Source of the DNA: Nitrosomonas sp.
Lineage (GTDB): Bacteria; Pseudomonadota; Gammaproteobacteria; Burkholderiales; Nitrosomonadaceae
Assembly: GCA_017984435.1 (NCBI GenBank)
Contig: JAGNZK010000022.1
Span: 1 to 46,599 of the forward strand
DNA length: 46,599 bases
Direction of reading: 5' to 3'
Part shown: positions 43,381 through 46,599 of the stretch, in pieces
Numbering within the stretch: the first letter of the stretch is position 1
How the letters are laid out: each line of letters starts with the position of its first letter
The notes under the pieces: generated by a model
What the model was told of the DNA's origin: nothing
Seen by the model: only the letters and a program-made list of their open reading frames with translations
The model's database searches: none
Program-made: the position numbers and the translations under genes

Positions 43381-45897
43381 TTACGAAGCTGCTTTACTGG
43401 TTGATTTTGTTTTTAATTGCTTGGTTTTGGATTTTTCTTCGGCTGCTTTCTTGGGGGCTTTCTGCTCAAACTCAAAACTTATTTTTCCATCTGCATTTCT
43501 GATCAGATAGGCTGAAAAGGGTCTGCCTTTCTTGGAAATGAATTTTGTGAGTAAATCTGTTTTTCCGGCTTCCAATAATTTGGTTACTTGCTCGCGTTCT
43601 ATCGGACGCCCAAGGATAATTTTGCCTGTTTTGAAATTACACGTGCGGGTTGCTCCGACAGATTTCTCGCAGACGTAATACAGGCCATGCTCATACACTG
43701 CATGATTGCATTTGGGACATTTGCCTAAAGGGGTTTGATCGCTGAAATCGACTTCTTCATGTTCCTCATCGTTATTGCCGAAATCAAATTTCATTTCAAA
43801 AGTATCAGTGAGCTTGATAATGGCGTTAAATGATAGTCCCATTTTACTGCGGAAGCCTTGCAGGGGGCCCACTTCGCGCTGGGTGATCAGGGTTTCCATT
43901 TCTGCAATCTCAAATTGACGTCCTGCTAGAATTTTCCACAGGGCAAAATCACATTTTTGGCATTGGAATTTTTTATAGGTTTCGTGCACAACCCCACCAC
44001 ATTTTGGGCAAGGGGATTTGAGTACCGAAAAGTCACCCGAGATGGTTTCTCCGCGATGAGTTTTGGCTTGTTCCACAATATGGCGCGTCATTTCGGCAAT
44101 TTTTTCCATAAACGCGCTGCGTTTTAAATGACCTTGCTCAATCTGACGTAACTGAAACTCCCAATTACCTGTTAATTCGGGGGAAATAAGCTCAGGCACT
44201 TTAAGGCCACGCAATAACGTGACCAATGAAAAGGCCTTGGCAGTTGGATGAAGTTCGCGTCCCACTCGCTGTAGATAATTTTCAAATACCAAACCTTCAA
44301 TGATGGCTGCACGTGTTGCCGGTGTCCCTAATCCTTTGGTACTCATGGCCGCGCGTAATTCTTCATCTTCAACCAATTTACCCGCACCTTCCATGGCTGA
44401 AAGTAATGTAGCTTCGTTAAATCTTGCAGGAGGACGGGTTTGATTGGCGATAATGTTGATTTCTTCGGTGATAACAGATTCACCGGGTGTAATTGCGATC
44501 AATACGGTGTCGTCATCCACATCATCAGCCTTGGCTGATTTACCGTAAACGGCTTGCCATCCCGGATTGAGCATGACTTTGCCTTCAGTTTTAAAAGGCT
44601 CATTTTCAACCCGGGTGATACGGGTGGTAATCAGAAATTCGGCGGCAGGAAAGAAAATTGCCAAAAAGCGTTTCGTAACCAGATCATAGAGCTTTGCTTC
44701 CGCTTCGTTCAACTTTGTTGGCGTTAATAAGGTCGGAATAATGGCAAAGTGGTCTGAGATCTTAGTATTGTTGAAAATACGTTTATTCGGGGTAACCCAA
44801 TTGGATGTCAGAATTTGTTGGGCAAATTTTCCATAGTCTGTATTTCCCAGACTTTGCAGAGTATCTTTAACGGTGGCGATATAATCTTCTGGGAGTGCAC
44901 GTGAATCCGTTCTCGGATAAGTCAGTACTTTATGTTTCTCATATAAGGCTTGTGCCAGGCCAAGTGTTGTCTTGGCGGAAAAACCAAAGCGGCTGTTGGC
45001 TTCTCGTTGTAAGCTGGTCAAATCATACAGCAATGGGCAGGTTTCTTTGCTGGGCTTGCTTTCTTCGTTAACATGGCCAAGCTTCCCCTGACATTTATCG
45101 CGAATGGCGTCAGCTTTTTTTTGTTCCCAGAGCCGCTCAGGTTTTGATTCCTGATTGACTTTATCCTTGCTGAATTTTTCATCAAACCACTTGCCGGTAT
45201 AGATACCGTTAGCGGCCGAAAATGTGGCATGAATTTCCCAATAATCCTGAGGGCGGAATTTTTTGATTTTTTCTTCGCGCTCAACAAGAATTGCCAACGT
45301 AGGCGTCTGTACCCGTCCAACCGTGGTTTTATGAAATCCGCCTTCCTGGGAATTAAAAGCGGTCATGGCGCGCGTGCCATTAATTCCGACCAACCAATCT
45401 GATTCTGAACGGCTGACGGCGGCTTCGGCTAGCGACTGTACTTCTGAATTATCCAGTAACTTGGTGAACCCCTCCCGAATCGCATCGGGTGTCATGGATT
45501 GCAACCAAAGGCGTTTGACAGGTTTGTTGGTGCTGACATGGCGCACAATATAATAGAAAATCAGTTCACCTTCACGTCCTGCATCACAGGCGTTGATCAG
45601 CGCATCCACATCTTTGCGTTTGATAAGCTTGCTGAGAAGTTTTAAGCGTGCAGCAGTTTTCTCGATCGGATTCAAAGCAAAATGCGGTGGGATTACAGGC
45701 AGATTGGTGAAGCTCCATTTGCCGCGTTTTACTTCGTATTCTTCCGGAATGACGAGCTCGAGCAAATGTCCTACCGCTGAAGATATGACATATTGATCGT
45801 TTTCAAAGTAATCGGTGTGTTTGGTGAAGCCACCCAATGCGCGCGCGATGTCTGCTGCAACAGAAGGCTTTTCTGCGATAATCAAAGACTTACTCAT
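43381..45897 (-). CDS. topB: DNA topoisomerase III
   Basis: TopB is a type IA enzyme that decatenates DNA. The 838-residue protein begins with the Toprim domain (LIIAEKPSVAADIARAL and the NACDAGREGELIF acidic motif). The active-site tyrosine lies near residue 323 in TYPRTDSRALP. The C-terminal third contains two four-cysteine zinc motifs (CPKCGG...CQKC near 628, and CPKCNH...C near 726) with topo C-type repeats, then a Lys-rich, Ala/Ser-ended tail. At 838 residues it is longer than the E. coli enzyme, as in other betaproteobacteria. It follows smg by 169 bases. Confidence 0.95.
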   Translation of the reverse strand: MSKSLIIAEKPSVAADIARALGGFTKHTDYFENDQYVISSAVGHLLELVIPEEYEVKRGKWSFTNLPVIPPHFALNPIEKTAARLKLLSKLIKRKDVDALINACDAGREGELIFYYIVRHVSTNKPVKRLWLQSMTPDAIREGFTKLLDNSEVQSLAEAAVSRSESDWLVGINGTRAMTAFNSQEGGFHKTTVGRVQTPTLAILVEREEKIKKFRPQDYWEIHATFSAANGIYTGKWFDEKFSKDKVNQESKPERLWEQKKADAIRDKCQGKLGHVNEESKPSKETCPLLYDLTSLQREANSRFGFSAKTTLGLAQALYEKHKVLTYPRTDSRALPEDYIATVKDTLQSLGNTDYGKFAQQILTSNWVTPNKRIFNNTKISDHFAIIPTLLTPTKLNEAEAKLYDLVTKRFLAIFFPAAEFLITTRITRVENEPFKTEGKVMLNPGWQAVYGKSAKADDVDDDTVLIAITPGESVITEEINIIANQTRPPARFNEATLLSAMEGAGKLVEDEELRAAMSTKGLGTPATRAAIIEGLVFENYLQRVGRELHPTAKAFSLVTLLRGLKVPELISPELTGNWEFQLRQIEQGHLKRSAFMEKIAEMTRHIVEQAKTHRGETISGDFSVLKSPCPKCGGVVHETYKKFQCQKCDFALWKILAGRQFEIAEMETLITQREVGPLQGFRSKMGLSFNAIIKLTDTFEMKFDFGNNDEEHEEVDFSDQTPLGKCPKCNHAVYEHGLYYVCEKSVGATRTCNFKTGKIILGRPIEREQVTKLLEAGKTDLLTKFISKKGRPFSAYLIRNADGKISFEFEQKAPKKAAEEKSKTKQLKTKSTSKAAS

Positions 45898-46066
45898 GGG
45901 TATCCGGAGATGTCGCGTATTGTTAGTGCGTTGCCAGGCATGTTGGTTACTGTTGAGTGGATGTTATGAATAAAGGTTGCAAGCATATTTGATTTGATGA
46001 GTGTATTGAATGCATTCACGCCATCGATTCATTCGAAATATTACTAGTAAAGAATACGCTTCGGTC

Positions 46067-46525
46067 TTAATGCCGATAATGAGAATCGCTGACGATCAAC
46101 AATTTTTCAAGTACGGCATCGTCAGTGAGCTGGTTTTGAATCCACAGTTCTGTCAACACAATTAATTTGATCTTCTCAAGACTGGATGAGTTTTCATCCA
46201 TCATCAGCACGCGATCGATCAATAGTTCTCGTTGTAATGGGTTAATGATACCGGCTTGTTCCAGGAAAATAATAAATCCCCGTCCTTCGGTATCGATTTT
46301 TTCCATTTCATAATCGGTGTAGCAGCGAAAAGAATCGTTTTCAGCAAAACTGGCTGGATAATTACCGATATCGTGCCGTGCAAGTTCTGAGAGCCAGTCA
46401 AGCGTCTCGGTAATATCTTCATCGGCGAATCCGGCCAGCGTGAGTTTGCGAGTCAGCGTGGCGGAATCCGGATAACTGCCCGAATCAAAGTAATTTTCAA
46501 ATAAATAAACGAGTATGTCGAACAT
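46067..46525 (-). CDS. smg: Smg family protein (DUF494)
   Basis: The 152-residue acidic helical protein opens MFDILVYLFENYFDSG, a strong family signature, and ends with the LTELWIQNQLTDDAVLEKLL type segment. Smg is of unknown function and commonly lies between dprA and topB in proteobacteria, as topB does here. Confidence 0.9.
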   Translation of the reverse strand: MFDILVYLFENYFDSGSYPDSATLTRKLTLAGFADEDITETLDWLSELARHDIGNYPASFAENDSFRCYTDYEMEKIDTEGRGFIIFLEQAGIINPLQRELLIDRVLMMDENSSSLEKIKLIVLTELWIQNQLTDDAVLEKLLIVSDSHYRH

Positions 46526-46553
46526 AATTGTATTGAGTAAGTTGCCAGTATAT

Positions 46554-46599
46554 TTACGGAATTAGCGATCCTTGGCCCATTTTTAATAGGATGCTATTG
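46554..46599 (-). CDS. Possible 3' end of an upstream gene (partial)
   Basis: On the minus strand an open frame enters from the right edge and ends SILLKMGQGSLIP at a TAA (46556-46554), 28 bases before smg. Synteny in relatives would make this dprA, but these few residues do not identify it and the end does not look like the common DprA terminus. Confidence 0.3.
   Translation of the reverse strand, partial: NSILLKMGQGSLIP

Overview
The window looks like chromosomal DNA from an AT-rich betaproteobacterium, most likely a Nitrosomonas-type ammonia oxidiser (Nitrosomonadaceae). The basis is gene content and order: a betaproteobacterial aa3 oxidase operon with small accessory proteins, the mnmE-yidC-yidD-rnpA-rpmH block, aroA-cmk-rpsA-ihfB-lapA-pyrF, and smg-topB. 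The genus is an inference from remembered synteny; no search was run.

Layout. (1) 650-7313, + strand: coxB, coxA, a 34-residue assembly peptide, ctaG, a DUF2970 gene, coxC, SURF1, an SCO-like gene and ctaB, i.e. a cytochrome c oxidase structural and assembly operon without ctaA. (2) 7398-11739: a GlcD-type FAD oxidase and a BON lipoprotein (- strand), an orphan CheW protein and argB (+), and TrmJ (-). (3) 11946-12495: a decayed IS5-family transposase. (4) 12555-16814, - strand: rpmH, rnpA, yidD, yidC, mnmE in transcription order. No dnaA follows rpmH; two small genes (DUF5658-like and DUF6447-like) lie there instead.

(5) 17976-36879 is the most interesting part. Eleven genes on the - strand run from wzm (32586) to a TolC-family gene (17976). 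They encode a Wzm/Wzt O-polysaccharide exporter, a methyltransferase-acyltransferase fusion, a PIG-L deacetylase-glycosyltransferase fusion with a tandem-repeat coiled coil, a methyltransferase, a WbsX/GH99-like protein, a family 2 glycosyltransferase and an SDR epimerase. These are followed by a complete type I secretion system (PrtD-like ABC transporter, HlyD-like adaptor, TolC-like pore). Divergently, at 33307-36879, lies a gene for a 1190-residue, cysteine-free, acidic protein with sparse RTX motifs and a type I-like C-terminus, ending in a strong terminator. I read the whole as an S-layer or surface-protein locus in which glycan synthesis/export, the secretion machine and its substrate are encoded together, resembling the rsa locus of Caulobacter.

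(6) 37500-42735, - strand: aroA, cmk, rpsA, ihfB, lapA, pyrF; lapB is absent from its usual place. (7) 43015-46599: an unrecognised 81-residue membrane protein (+), then smg and topB (-), with what may be the last codons of a further upstream gene at the window edge. I saw no rRNA or tRNA genes, CRISPR arrays or intact insertion sequences.
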